Below are positions 50,413 to 58,816 of a DNA stretch of 61,734 bases, in pieces. The notes beneath the pieces were generated by a model. That model did no database searches, had not been told where the DNA came from, and saw only the letters and a program-made list of their open reading frames with translations. The DNA comes from a bacterium. GTDB lineage: Bacteria; Gemmatimonadota; Gemmatimonadetes; Gemmatimonadales; Gemmatimonadaceae. Location: positions 1-61,734 of the forward strand of contig JAIXTI010000148.1 in the NCBI GenBank assembly GCA_027484025.1, given 5' to 3'. The position numbers and the translations under genes were made by a program. How positions within the stretch are numbered: the stretch's first letter is position 1; each line of letters begins with the position of its first letter.

Positions 50413-50919
50413 TTACGGCGCCGCGACCACACGTGCCGTCACGACGAGCTGCCCCAGATGCCGCATGCCATGTTCGGCCGCGTGCACGATGCATCCGAAG
50501 GTGGTGCTTGGCAGTTTTGCGCGACCGATTTCGCGCACGATGAACAACATCGCGGGATCGATCGTCCGCAGCTCATCGAGCCGTGATTCGATCTGCGACA
50601 CCAATGCATCGAGCAACGCGTCGCGCGTGTCCGAGTCGAGCGGCGCGCCTTCCGCCTTGAGCGCGGTAAACTGCGCGTCAGTGAGTGATGCGCCTCGCGC
50701 GTACGTGAAGAGCCGGTCGAGTACGCCGCCGATATGGCGCACATGAAACGCGACGGACGCCGATCCGCCCGGCCGCGCATTCCAGGCGGTCCAGTCCAGC
50801 GGTGCAACCACAGCAGGGACTTCGTCGCGCAGCTGCAGCAGCATGTGCGCGACCGGCTGCAGCGCATCGGGCACCCCGGCCACCGGGCCGCGCTGCCACC
50901 ATTCCGGGGAAGGAGTCAT
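50413..50919 (-). CDS. DinB-family metal-dependent protein
   Basis: A 168-residue four-helix-bundle protein from ATG 50919. The metal-binding histidines are seen as FHVRHIGGVLDRL near the middle and CIVHAAEHGMRHLGQLV at the end, the DinB pattern. Members act as thiol-dependent transferases or have unknown roles. There is a 64-base gap from trmL upstream. The upstream frame extension to 51036 overlaps trmL and is not used. Confidence 0.85.
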   Translation of the reverse strand: MTPSPEWWQRGPVAGVPDALQPVAHMLLQLRDEVPAVVAPLDWTAWNARPGGSASVAFHVRHIGGVLDRLFTYARGASLTDAQFTALKAEGAPLDSDTRDALLDALVSQIESRLDELRTIDPAMLFIVREIGRAKLPSTTFGCIVHAAEHGMRHLGQLVVTARVVAAP

Positions 50920-50983
50920 GCACAACGGTGCGCCCGGAATCGACAATCGGCAACCGGCCGCTACCCGTGGAGCTCGGCCAACG

Positions 50984-51463
50984 CTACGACGTCGCGCCGC
51001 GGCCCCGCTGACGACGGAGCACTTCGTACACCCCAATGGCGACGCTCGTGGACAGGTTGAGCGATCTGATCGCCGGCGAGTACATGGGCATGGTCACGAA
51101 GCGGTCGGCGTACTTGCTCTGCAGCGCCGGTGGCAGCCCGCCGGTTTCGCGCCCGAACACCAGTACGGTGCCATCGGTTTCGCCAAGCGGGGCATCCCAA
51201 AACGTTTGCGTCCCTTTCGTCGAGAAGAACCACGGGTCGCCAAGCGCCGGCAGCTCGGCTTCGAAAGTCTCCCAGTCCTTCCAGACACGCAGGTCGACAT
51301 GCTCCCAATAGTCGAGTCCCGCGCGCTTCACTTCCCGCTCGTTGAGGGAAAAGCCGAGCGGCTCGATGAGATGCAGTGTGGCACCGGTGGCAAGACAGGT
51401 GCGTCCGGCGTTACCGGTATTCCAGTGAATTTCCGGATGGACGAGCACGACATGAATGGACAT
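50984..51463 (-). CDS. trmL: tRNA (cytidine/uridine-34-2'-O)-methyltransferase
   Basis: A 159-residue SPOUT methyltransferase. IHVVLVHPEIHWNTGNAGRT is the N-terminal family motif, then LIEPLGFSLNEREVKRAGLDYW, VLVFGRETGGLP, and the knot loop MYSPAIRSLNLSTSVAIGVY. It methylates the ribose of the wobble base in tRNA-Leu species using S-adenosylmethionine. Sixty bases separate its start from that of the divergent DCC protein gene. Confidence 0.95.
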   Translation of the reverse strand: MSIHVVLVHPEIHWNTGNAGRTCLATGATLHLIEPLGFSLNEREVKRAGLDYWEHVDLRVWKDWETFEAELPALGDPWFFSTKGTQTFWDAPLGETDGTVLVFGRETGGLPPALQSKYADRFVTMPMYSPAIRSLNLSTSVAIGVYEVLRRQRGRGATS

Positions 51464-51523
51464 GGCCGAACGTTGCGCGGCGCCGCGTCACTTTCCAAGT
51501 CACCATGGGTATTCTTCGGCATC

Positions 51524-51919
51524 ATGGCTACCCACGCCCCGACCATTCTGGTCTTCTTCGACGGCGCCTGCGGCCTGTGCAACGGCTTCGTCGACTTCCT
51601 CGTGGCGCGCGATACCGAGGGCGCCCTGCGCTTCGCGTCGCTCCAGGGGCAGACCGCCGCGAGCTACCCGACGCTCCCCGCCGTGGACTCCGTCATTGTG
51701 GACGACGGCACGCGCCTGCTGGTCCGCTCCGACGCCGCGATCGCCGCCATCGCGCAGCTGGGCGGGGCCTGGAGCGCTGTGCGGGTGCTCAAGCTCATTC
51801 CACGGGCCATACGGGACGCCGTTTACGACTTCATCGCGCGGAACCGGCACCGGTGGAGCGGGCGGCGTTCGAGCTGCAGGGTACCGAGCGAACACGAACG
51901 ATCGTGGTTTCTGCCTTGA
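51524..51919 (+). CDS. DCC-family thiol-disulfide oxidoreductase-like protein
   Basis: A 131-residue protein starting at ATG 51524. The DCC signature is FFDGACGLCNGFVDFL, with Asp13, Cys16 and Cys19 forming DxxCxxC. ALRFASLQGQTAA, VDSVIVDDGTRLLVRSDAAI and KLIPRAIRDAVYDFIARNRH complete the usual YuxK-like layout. Its redox partner is unknown. The TGA stop (51917-51919) lies at the left edge of fold-back element copy B. Confidence 0.9.
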   Translation: MATHAPTILVFFDGACGLCNGFVDFLVARDTEGALRFASLQGQTAASYPTLPAVDSVIVDDGTRLLVRSDAAIAAIAQLGGAWSAVRVLKLIPRAIRDAVYDFIARNRHRWSGRRSSCRVPSEHERSWFLP

Positions 51920-52126
51920 GCGCTGAGAACTCAGAACTCAGAACCGAGAACTCAGTTCTGGATAGGCGTGAGAATCGAGGAACGCAGGGGTGAGAAGCCA
52001 GAACCTGCGGTGGCGGTTGCCCCAACCGCAGGGCCTCGCTTCTCGCTGCTGCGTTGCTGGACTCTCACGCCTATCCTGACCTGAGATCTGAGCTCTGAGC
52101 GCTCAGCACTCAGATCTCCCTCTCAA
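51916..52126. repeat. Fold-back element, family 2 copy B
   Basis: Core arms at 51960-51998 (ggataggcg to gagaagc) and 52038-52076 (gcttctcg to cctatcc) are 39 nt long with about 7 mismatches; the 39-base loop has its own small cctgcggt/accgcagg stem. The outer arms gagcgctgagaactcag (from 51918) and ctctgagcgctc (to 52104) also pair. Both flanking genes, DCC (+) and Kelch (-), end with TGA codons inside its margins. Confidence 0.87.
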
Positions 52127-53229
52127 GGAGTGTATTCCCAAGCGAGTGCTCTCGGTCCCTCGCCGTTTCCGTATCCCCCCGTGATCAGGGCCCGGCCGTT
52201 GGGGAGCCGTGCAGCCGCCGAGAATTGACCGGCGAGGGGCGTTCCGGAGGGAATGACGCGGAAGCGATTCGTTTTCGCCTCCAGCACCTCGGGCTCCGCA
52301 GCCCCGCCGGCAAGGAGGATGTCGCCGTTCTGCATGAGCAGGCTGCTCCGCTCGTGCTTGTACCGCGCGCGCGTAAGCATAGGCCCCATGCTAAACACGC
52401 CGGTGCGGGGGTCGTACCACTCCGTGGAGCGATAGGCACCCTGATCGTCCCGCTCGTCGGCGCCGCCGGTGATCAGCACACGCCCATCGGCCGCACGCAC
52501 GGCGTCGTGCTTGTGTCGACGGATGCGCATGTCGCCCGTGCGCGTAAACCGCTGCTGTTCGGGGTCGTATACTTCGGCGCTGGTATACAGTCGCATCGCT
52601 GCGCGACGCCCGCTGTGACCACCCACAATGAGCACGCGCCCGTCGTTCAACGTGACCGCGACGTGGCTCTCCCGCGGGACGCTCATGGACGCCACGCGCT
52701 CGGCACGTCCCCGCGTGGGGTCGAACAGTTCTGCCGACGACAGAAATGTCCACCCGGGTCCGACGCCGCCCGCGATGAGCACACGACCATCGCGCAGTAA
52801 CTGCGCCGTATGCCCGGCGCGCGCATCGAGCATTCGCCCCGCCGGCTCAAATCGGCGGCGCACCGGGTCGAAACGCTCTACCGCCACCACCGGATCGCCG
52901 TTCGTACCGTACCCTCCCGCGATGAGCACCGAGCCGTCGGCGAGCAGCGTGGCCGTGTGGCTGTGCCGCGGTACGACCATGCGCGGCAATGGTGCGAAAC
53001 GTCGCGATACCGGGCTGTACAGCTCGGCGCTCCGCGCCGCCCGCTGCACGTCGGTAAAGCCACCCGCAATCAACACGTCACCGGACGCCAGCATCGTCGC
53101 GGTGTGCGCCATCCGTTCCGCCGACAACGACGCGGTCGGCATCACGGAGGCCTCAGTCGGAGACGAACGCGCCCCCCATGGGAGCAACAGGCCCGCGAGC
53201 AGCGCTACACGCACGGTACGGATCGACAT
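52123..53229 (-). CDS. Kelch-repeat beta-propeller protein, exported
   Basis: A 368-residue protein with a signal peptide (RTVRVALLAGLLLPWGARS). It consists of Kelch/galactose-oxidase-type repeats: HTATMLASGDVLIAGGFTDV, HTATLLADGSVLIAGGYGTN, HTAQLLRDGRVLIAGGVGPG, HVAVTLNDGRVLIVGGHSGR, HDAVRAADGRVLITGGADER, a divergent sixth, and LPNGRALITGGYG. This is a single propeller with no attached catalytic domain. Its role is not known. It is bracketed by family 2 fold-back copies B and C, and its stop codon lies in copy B. Confidence 0.9.
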   Translation of the reverse strand: MSIRTVRVALLAGLLLPWGARSSPTEASVMPTASLSAERMAHTATMLASGDVLIAGGFTDVQRAARSAELYSPVSRRFAPLPRMVVPRHSHTATLLADGSVLIAGGYGTNGDPVVAVERFDPVRRRFEPAGRMLDARAGHTAQLLRDGRVLIAGGVGPGWTFLSSAELFDPTRGRAERVASMSVPRESHVAVTLNDGRVLIVGGHSGRRAAMRLYTSAEVYDPEQQRFTRTGDMRIRRHKHDAVRAADGRVLITGGADERDDQGAYRSTEWYDPRTGVFSMGPMLTRARYKHERSSLLMQNGDILLAGGAAEPEVLEAKTNRFRVIPSGTPLAGQFSAAARLPNGRALITGGYGNGEGPRALAWEYTP

Positions 53230-53310
53230 GACACGGACTCCCGCCAAGAGATGAGCAATACCCCTATGAAACCGCGAAAGCCGAAACGGTTGGACTGCCG
53301 GCAGGTCTGT

Positions 53311-53547
53311 CTGAGATGTGAGTCCTCAGAACGAGATGACGCGGTGCGCGTGAGAATTGAGAGTCGAGTTCCGGATCGGTGTGAGAGTCGAGGAACGCAG
53401 CGGCGAGAAGCCAGCACCCGCGGTGGCAGTCGCCCCAACCGCAGGGCCTCGCTTCTCACCGCTGCGTTCCTGTACTCTCACACCTATCCGGGCTCGCACC
53501 TCACCGTCTCAACTCTCACTCTCGCCTCTCCGAGACTCACCTCTCAG
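53311..53547. repeat. Fold-back element, family 2 copy C
   Basis: Core arms are at 53373-53411 and 53451-53489, with a 39-base loop nearly identical to that of copy B in the same orientation. The outer termini ctgagatgtgagtc (from 53311) and gactcacctctcag (to 53547) are near-perfect complements. The TGA stop of the decarboxylase gene (53544-53546) is inside the right terminus. It fills most of the 314-bp gap upstream of the Kelch gene; bases 53230-53310 show nothing else clear. Confidence 0.87.
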
Positions 53548-55022
53548 CGGTGGTGCTTGAGGACGTAGGCCGCTTCTGTTTCGAGCCCCGCCACCAACGC
53601 TTCCACGTGCGGCACGTCGGTGCGCGCGTTCATCACTGTCACGCGCAGGACCCGGCGTCCATCGAGGGTCGTGGCGGTAATCCAGCCGCGGCCACTCCGG
53701 TTGTATCGCTCGCGCAGCGCGTTGGTGAGCGCATCACGATCGCCGAGTTCCACCTCCGGCGGGTTCCACGCAAAGCAGAGAATGTTGCTCATGGGCTCGT
53801 GCAACGGCGCAAAGTGCGGATGCGCCTCGAGCAGGCCGTGAAGCGCCTGCGCCGTGCGGCAGAGTTTGTCGTACAACGACGACAGCGCGTCGGCGCCGTA
53901 GCGCTGAAAGGCCACCCACAACTTGAGGACATCGGCACGCCGCGAACACTGGAACGAGCGCGGGCCAATATCCCAGGCGCGCGCATCGTCGTTGTGATTG
54001 AACAGGTACGGCGCTTTCTGCGCGAACGCGGCTTCGAGATCGTGCTCCTCGCGCATCAATAGCAGCCCCGCGGCCAGCGGCAACAGCAGCGTCTTGTGCG
54101 GGTCCCACGCCACTGACCGTGCGCGCGCAATACCCGCCACCCGGTGCGCATGCGTCGCCGACAACATCGCCGCGCCGCCGTGTGCGGCATCGACGTGCAT
54201 CCACAGCGGACCGTGATCATCGGCGAACGCGTCGCAGGCGTCCGCCACCCCGTTCAGATCGTCGAACGAGCCCGTGGCCGTGCACCCGGCGGTCGCCACC
54301 ACCGCCATGACGCGCGTCCCCGACGCGCGCAGCGACGTCAGCTTCTCGCGCAGCATCGGAATGCTCATGCAATGATCGACGCCTGGAATGGTGATCACGC
54401 GACGCACACCGAGCCCCATCTCGCCCGCGGCACGCGACACCGCATAGTGTGCATGTTCACCGCACACGAGCACCGGTGCATGATCGCCCAAGCCATGCGA
54501 CCACACGTTGGGCACCGCACGACTACGGGCCGCCAGCAGCGCCGTCAGCGTCGCCTCCGTGCCGCCGCTCGTCATCGTTCCACCGGCGCGCGAATCCCAG
54601 CCGATCAGATCGGTCATCCACTCGACGACCTGATGTTCGAGCGGTGTGAACGATGGCGACATCTCGCGCACCGCCATGCTCTGGTTGAGCGCGCTGATCA
54701 GCGCGTCCGTCCACACGGCAGCCGGCAGGGGCGCCGACACCTGATGCCCGATGTACATGGGATGCGCGAGCCGATTCACATCGTCCAGCAACATCGTCGA
54801 CAGACGGCGCGCCACATCCGCCAGCGGACGCGACCGACGCGGCAGCGGCTCGTTGAGCCGGTCGGCGATGACTTCCGCGCTGTGCCACGTGGACACGGGC
54901 CCCTCGCCGCTGCGCGTGCCCGTGAGATAGTTCGCCGCCAGCTCCAGAATCGGTCGCGCCGCCTCGAGCGAGGTATCGGCTTCGAGCAGCGACAGCGGAT
55001 CGACGACGTCTTCTTTGTTCAT
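53544..55022 (-). CDS. PLP-dependent (group II) amino-acid decarboxylase
   Basis: A 492-residue fold-type I PLP enzyme. The cofactor site includes TSGGTEATLTAL, MHVDAAHGGA with the ring-stacking Asp, and Lys310 in SVAWDPHKTLLLP as Schiff-base lysine. MYIGHQVSAPLPAAVWTDAL is the N-terminal substrate-region motif of aspartate/tyrosine/DABA-type decarboxylases; which amino acid is used cannot be read off. ATG 55022 starts MNKEDVVDPLSLL. It is 19 bases downstream of the DUF1835 gene. Confidence 0.9.
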   Translation of the reverse strand: MNKEDVVDPLSLLEADTSLEAARPILELAANYLTGTRSGEGPVSTWHSAEVIADRLNEPLPRRSRPLADVARRLSTMLLDDVNRLAHPMYIGHQVSAPLPAAVWTDALISALNQSMAVREMSPSFTPLEHQVVEWMTDLIGWDSRAGGTMTSGGTEATLTALLAARSRAVPNVWSHGLGDHAPVLVCGEHAHYAVSRAAGEMGLGVRRVITIPGVDHCMSIPMLREKLTSLRASGTRVMAVVATAGCTATGSFDDLNGVADACDAFADDHGPLWMHVDAAHGGAAMLSATHAHRVAGIARARSVAWDPHKTLLLPLAAGLLLMREEHDLEAAFAQKAPYLFNHNDDARAWDIGPRSFQCSRRADVLKLWVAFQRYGADALSSLYDKLCRTAQALHGLLEAHPHFAPLHEPMSNILCFAWNPPEVELGDRDALTNALRERYNRSGRGWITATTLDGRRVLRVTVMNARTDVPHVEALVAGLETEAAYVLKHHR

Positions 55023-55041
55023 GGGTGCCCCCTGACGGGCG

Positions 55042-56097
55042 TCAACGCTGGAGCACGTGCGGAATGAGACGGTACCGGTTCGGATCCCAGCGCCAGTGAC
55101 TCGACGTCGTATTGTACACGCCCCCAATCCACCGGTCGATGCCGTTCATGCGCACGAAGTCCGCACGATCGCGCACCATGTCCTGCCCCAACGGCGTGAG
55201 CTGCACCTGGCGCTCCCAGAACGCCTTGCCATCGGTGTCGCGGAGCGGCGCGATGACCCGCGACCCGTTCACATGCACCACCAGCGGATGCGCGCAATCG
55301 CTGAGGCGCTGCACATACCACGCGAAGCTCCAGTCGCCGAGCCACACCCACGATTCGGCGCTCTGATGTGCGGTGAACAGCTTGGCGAGCGTCATCGCGC
55401 CGGGCGACAGCGCCTCACACAGTTGGCGTTCGCATCGCGACAACCCCGCCTGCGTATCGGGGTACTCCTCGAGCTGACGGCGCAGCGCCGCGACCAGATG
55501 CGGCAATCGCACGTGATCGTCGTACGCATACGCGCGTGCCGTTACCTCGCGATCCAGGCGGTCCATGAGCGCCAGCAGCGCGTCGGGCGTATCGGCGGTG
55601 AATGCATCCCACGCCGCCGAGCCCACCGAGAGATCACTCTCGGTGACCGACCGACGCGCCTCGTACAACGGCGGGAATTTTTCCGGCGCCAGCGGCCCGA
55701 GAAAACAGTCGGCCGGTACGATCGTGAGCTTCGGCCGCTCGGCGGTGGGACGTCGCTCCACTCGCGCCAGCACCTGAATGAGCTGCAGCTGATCGTACAG
55801 ATCGGGCTCGAACCACAGGACGAGCTCGTCCTCGGGACCAATGCCGTCGAGACGCGCATCGCGCTCGGCAAAGTCGGCCATGGCCGCCGACTGGCTCTGC
55901 CACCCGCGGCTGGCCAGGAACTCCCCGCGCACGCGCCGGAACGCGGTCATGTCGCGGTCGGAGGGCACGGGGCCGTCATGGAGCAGGTCCCGCCACGACA
56001 GGATGTCGCCGGGAAGCCCCGATCGGGCGAGCGCGGTGGCGGCGTGATCGCCGTTGGTGAGGTGCAGTGTAAGCATGAGTTGACGTATGTTGGACAT
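55042..56097 (-). CDS. DUF1835-domain protein
   Basis: A 351-residue cytoplasmic protein. The DUF1835 core is at the N-terminus: LHLTNGDHAATALARSGLPG, DILSWRDLLHDGPVP, and DELVLWFEPDLYDQLQLIQVL. The C-terminal half includes LTPLGQDMVRDRADFVRMNG and RWIGGVYNTTSSHWRWD, typical of the companion region in this family. Function unknown. ATG 56097 is used; ATG 56076 would start directly at MLTLHLTNGD. It likely shares a transcript with the decarboxylase. Confidence 0.87.
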   Translation of the reverse strand: MSNIRQLMLTLHLTNGDHAATALARSGLPGDILSWRDLLHDGPVPSDRDMTAFRRVRGEFLASRGWQSQSAAMADFAERDARLDGIGPEDELVLWFEPDLYDQLQLIQVLARVERRPTAERPKLTIVPADCFLGPLAPEKFPPLYEARRSVTESDLSVGSAAWDAFTADTPDALLALMDRLDREVTARAYAYDDHVRLPHLVAALRRQLEEYPDTQAGLSRCERQLCEALSPGAMTLAKLFTAHQSAESWVWLGDWSFAWYVQRLSDCAHPLVVHVNGSRVIAPLRDTDGKAFWERQVQLTPLGQDMVRDRADFVRMNGIDRWIGGVYNTTSSHWRWDPNRYRLIPHVLQR

Positions 56098-56107
56098 TAT
56101 GTTGGAC
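56086..56107. promoter_or_regulatory. Direct repeat at DUF1835 start region
   Basis: tatgttggac occurs twice (56086-56095, 56098-56107), spaced 12 bases, overlapping the proposed DUF1835 start and 95 bases before the divergent guanylyltransferase. It could be a regulator half-site pair; the function is not shown. Confidence 0.3.
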
Positions 56108-56201
56108 GCACCGGGTCCGATTCGCTAGGGTACAGTCGAGCGAGTCCGAACAGTGGCCCGGGCTTTCCGCCCTGATTTTCCAACGACATACCAGCCGACC
56201 G

Positions 56202-57383
56202 ATGCCCGAGACCCGAGTCGTCAGTCCAATCCCCCCGTCGTCGGTCACAGCAGATCCCGTGACCGGAGCCGACACGCTCGACGAGGTGGAATTGGAGGCG
56301 CTGCTCGAAACGGGCACCACCATGTGGGCCGTGGTCTTCGCTGGCGGCATCGGCACCCGCTTCTGGCCACTGAGCACGCCGCGCCGCCCCAAGCAGGTGC
56401 TCGCCCTCGTCAACGAGCGGCCGCTCATCGCCGACACCATCGCCCGTCTCTCGCCGCTGGTCCCCGCCGAACGGGTCCTCGTGGTCACGAGCGCCGACAT
56501 CGCCGACACGCTGCACGAAGCGATTCCCGAAGTCCCGCGCGCCAACATGCTCGTGGAGCCGCGCCCGCTAGGCACCGCCGCCGCCCTCGCGTGGGGCGCT
56601 CAGGAAGTGTCGCGCCGCGCTGGCCCCGATACCGTATTCGTCGCGCTGCACGCCGATCTCGCCGTTGGCTATCCCGACGTGTTGCGCGATACGCTGCGCC
56701 GCGCCGCCTCAATTGCACTGGCGGACAAGGTGCTCGTCACGATCGGTGCTCAGCCCACGCGCCCGGAAACGGGATTCGGCTACCTGCAACCCGGCATGCC
56801 CATCGACCCGCTGGTGAGCCGCGCCGAAGGGGGCGCCTGTCGCGTGGAGCACTTCGTCGAAAAGCCCAGCGCGGCGCTCGCCGATGTCCTCATCGACAAG
56901 GGCGCGCTCTGGAACAGCGGCATTTTCGTGTGGCGCGCGCGCGTGGTGCTCGACGAACTCGAACAGCACACCGCCGAACTGCAATACGGCCTGCCCAAAC
57001 TCGCCGCCGACGAGATGGACGCGTTTGCGGAGCTCGTCACCAGCGTCTCCATCGACCGCGGGCTGCTAGAGCGCTCGCCCAACGTGGTGGTGCTCCCCGC
57101 CGCCATGGAATGGGACGACGTCGGCACGTGGGCCTCACTGCGTCGCGTGCGCGAACTCGACGACACCGGCAACGGCGTCATGGGCGATGTGCACTGCGTC
57201 GATTGCAGCGGCAATGTCATTCATGCCGACGGCTGCTGCGTGGTGGCCTATGGCATCAGTGGCATGATCGTCGTGAGTATCGATGGCCTCACCTTCGTGA
57301 CCACGCAAGACCGCGCGACGGAGCTTGGCCCCATGCTCAACGCACTCCCGGGAAGTCTGCGCTTCAACCCCGGACGTCAGTAG
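56202..57383 (+). CDS. Mannose-1-phosphate guanylyltransferase
   Basis: A 393-residue nucleotidyltransferase that makes GDP-mannose from mannose-1-phosphate and GTP. The signature VVFAGGIGTRFWPLSTPRRP begins at about residue 45, with PKQVL following. EPRPLGTAAALAWGA, GFGYLQPG, VEHFVEKPSAAL, WNSGIFVWRA and EWDDVGTWASL are all family motifs. There is no isomerase domain. A second ATG at 56322 (MWAVVFAGG) would remove a 40-residue unstructured N-terminus and could be the true start. It should feed cell-surface polysaccharide synthesis. Confidence 0.93.
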   Translation: MPETRVVSPIPPSSVTADPVTGADTLDEVELEALLETGTTMWAVVFAGGIGTRFWPLSTPRRPKQVLALVNERPLIADTIARLSPLVPAERVLVVTSADIADTLHEAIPEVPRANMLVEPRPLGTAAALAWGAQEVSRRAGPDTVFVALHADLAVGYPDVLRDTLRRAASIALADKVLVTIGAQPTRPETGFGYLQPGMPIDPLVSRAEGGACRVEHFVEKPSAALADVLIDKGALWNSGIFVWRARVVLDELEQHTAELQYGLPKLAADEMDAFAELVTSVSIDRGLLERSPNVVVLPAAMEWDDVGTWASLRRVRELDDTGNGVMGDVHCVDCSGNVIHADGCCVVAYGISGMIVVSIDGLTFVTTQDRATELGPMLNALPGSLRFNPGRQ

Positions 57384-57405
57384 ACGCGCCGCACGCGCGC
57401 ACCGC

Positions 57406-58197
57406 TCACTCCCCGCGGAACACCGGCGCGCGCTTCTCCTTGAACGCCGCCATCGCTTCACGCACATCGGCAGTCGCAAAGCAACTCTTGATGTGCGTGA
57501 GCTCTTCGCGCAGCTGCTGATCGAGTGTTGCATCGGCGCTGGCCAGCAGCAGTCGCTTGGTGAGGGCGAACGCGATAGGCGGACCACCCGCCAGCTGCGT
57601 CGCGTACGCGTCCACGCGTGACGCAAATTCGTTGGCTGCCCACACCGCGCTCACCAGCCCGATACGCTCGGCCTCCGTGGCCGAGACATCACGTCCGGTG
57701 AAGATGATATCGGCCGCGCGCGCCTGCCCGATGAGTCGCGGCAGAAACCAGCTTACTCCTGCATCGGGCGACAGTCCGCGACGCACGTACCCCGCGGTGA
57801 GCGTAGCCTCGGCACTCATGACGCGCAGATCGCACGCCAGCGCCAAACCGAAACCCGCACCGGCCGCGACACCATTGAGCGCCGCGATCACCGGCTTCTC
57901 GCATTGCGTGACGGCATGCACCCACGCGCCCACCCAGTAGTACGGATCGAGCTGCTCAGCACGCGATGTACCCGGCACTGCCGGCGCTGACAAATCGAGA
58001 CCCGCGCAAAACGCCCGGCCCGCACCGGTAATCACGACGACACGCACGGCATCGTCCTGCGCGGCCTCACGCATCGCCTGCGGAAACGTCGTGGCCAATG
58101 TGGGATTCACCGCATTGAGTCGGTCCGGTCGGTCCAATGTAATGGTACGTACGCCGGCTGGTGTCGTGTCGACCTGCAGATGCATGAAAGGAGGCAT
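57406..58197 (-). CDS. Enoyl-CoA hydratase/isomerase-family protein
   Basis: A 263-residue crotonase-fold enzyme. GRAFCAGLDLSAP gives the CoA oxyanion-hole motif, VIAALNGVAAGAGFGLALAC the second, followed by YVRRGLSPDAGVSWFLPRLIG and the C-terminal FAFTKRLL-type wording (IAFALTKRLLL). The last residues match the usual AMAAFKEKRAPVFRGE ending. One general-acid position has Asp in SPDAG and the first catalytic Glu is not obvious, so hydratase versus isomerase activity is undecided. ATG 58185 is an alternative start. Confidence 0.92.
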   Translation of the reverse strand: MPPFMHLQVDTTPAGVRTITLDRPDRLNAVNPTLATTFPQAMREAAQDDAVRVVVITGAGRAFCAGLDLSAPAVPGTSRAEQLDPYYWVGAWVHAVTQCEKPVIAALNGVAAGAGFGLALACDLRVMSAEATLTAGYVRRGLSPDAGVSWFLPRLIGQARAADIIFTGRDVSATEAERIGLVSAVWAANEFASRVDAYATQLAGGPPIAFALTKRLLLASADATLDQQLREELTHIKSCFATADVREAMAAFKEKRAPVFRGE

Positions 58198-58330
58198 GGC
58201 GTGCTCAGTTGTTTGGAATCACGATTCGAATCGAGCGACCCCACTACCACGGAGACGGGTTCGCCCACTAGATCACAGGGTAAGTATCCCTGCCCCGACG
58301 CCTTTCCGCACGTCCCGCTCTCCCGGTCCC

Positions 58331-58816
58331 ATGGCTCCCTCACGCTCCACTGCTGCCGCGCTCGCCGACGATCCCACTGCCGTAGCCCCGAGCCCCATCT
58401 CCTGCTGCGACGCGCTCGCGCGTACCGCCGTCGAAACGTGGCGTCAGCACGAGCGCCTGGCGCGTCTCATGCAGCTCAGGGTCGAGCAGGATGAACTGGA
58501 AGCGGCGCACGCCATGGTCGACACGATCGATCTTGCACTGGCGGAGTCGGTGAAGAACTTCGAGCGTGTGTGTGCGACCATTCCGGTTACCGACCAGGCT
58601 GATCTGCGTCAGGCGGCCAATGCGCTCTGGCTCTCGGCGCGCGAGTATTTGCGGCGGCACAGCATTGCCGAACGGGCCTCGCGGCAGATTGCGCAGCGCG
58701 ATGCCGACACGCTCGGCGACCTGCAAATGGAGTACGAGCTCGAAGCGTCAGCGCTGCTCGGACTCAAGCACTCGACCGCGACATACCAGAAGCTGCGCCC
58801 GGACGAACGCTGCTGA
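58331..58816 (+). CDS. Hypothetical helical protein
   Basis: A 161-residue protein with no recognised family. It is predicted to be almost entirely alpha-helical: HERLARLMQLRVEQDELEAA, DTIDLALAESVKNFERVCA, and REYLRRHSIAERASRQIAQR with DADTLGDLQMEYELEAS. The character suggests a coiled-coil or helical-bundle protein in the cytoplasm. Its final 53 bases overlap the 3' end of the converging 2H phosphoesterase gene. Confidence 0.65.
   Translation: MAPSRSTAAALADDPTAVAPSPISCCDALARTAVETWRQHERLARLMQLRVEQDELEAAHAMVDTIDLALAESVKNFERVCATIPVTDQADLRQAANALWLSAREYLRRHSIAERASRQIAQRDADTLGDLQMEYELEASALLGLKHSTATYQKLRPDERC

Noticed and set aside
39984..53547. Possible CRISPR array from repeated ctcag/gagaac words
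   Set aside because: The repeats are fold-back elements in single copies at separate sites, with no regular spacer series and no cas genes.
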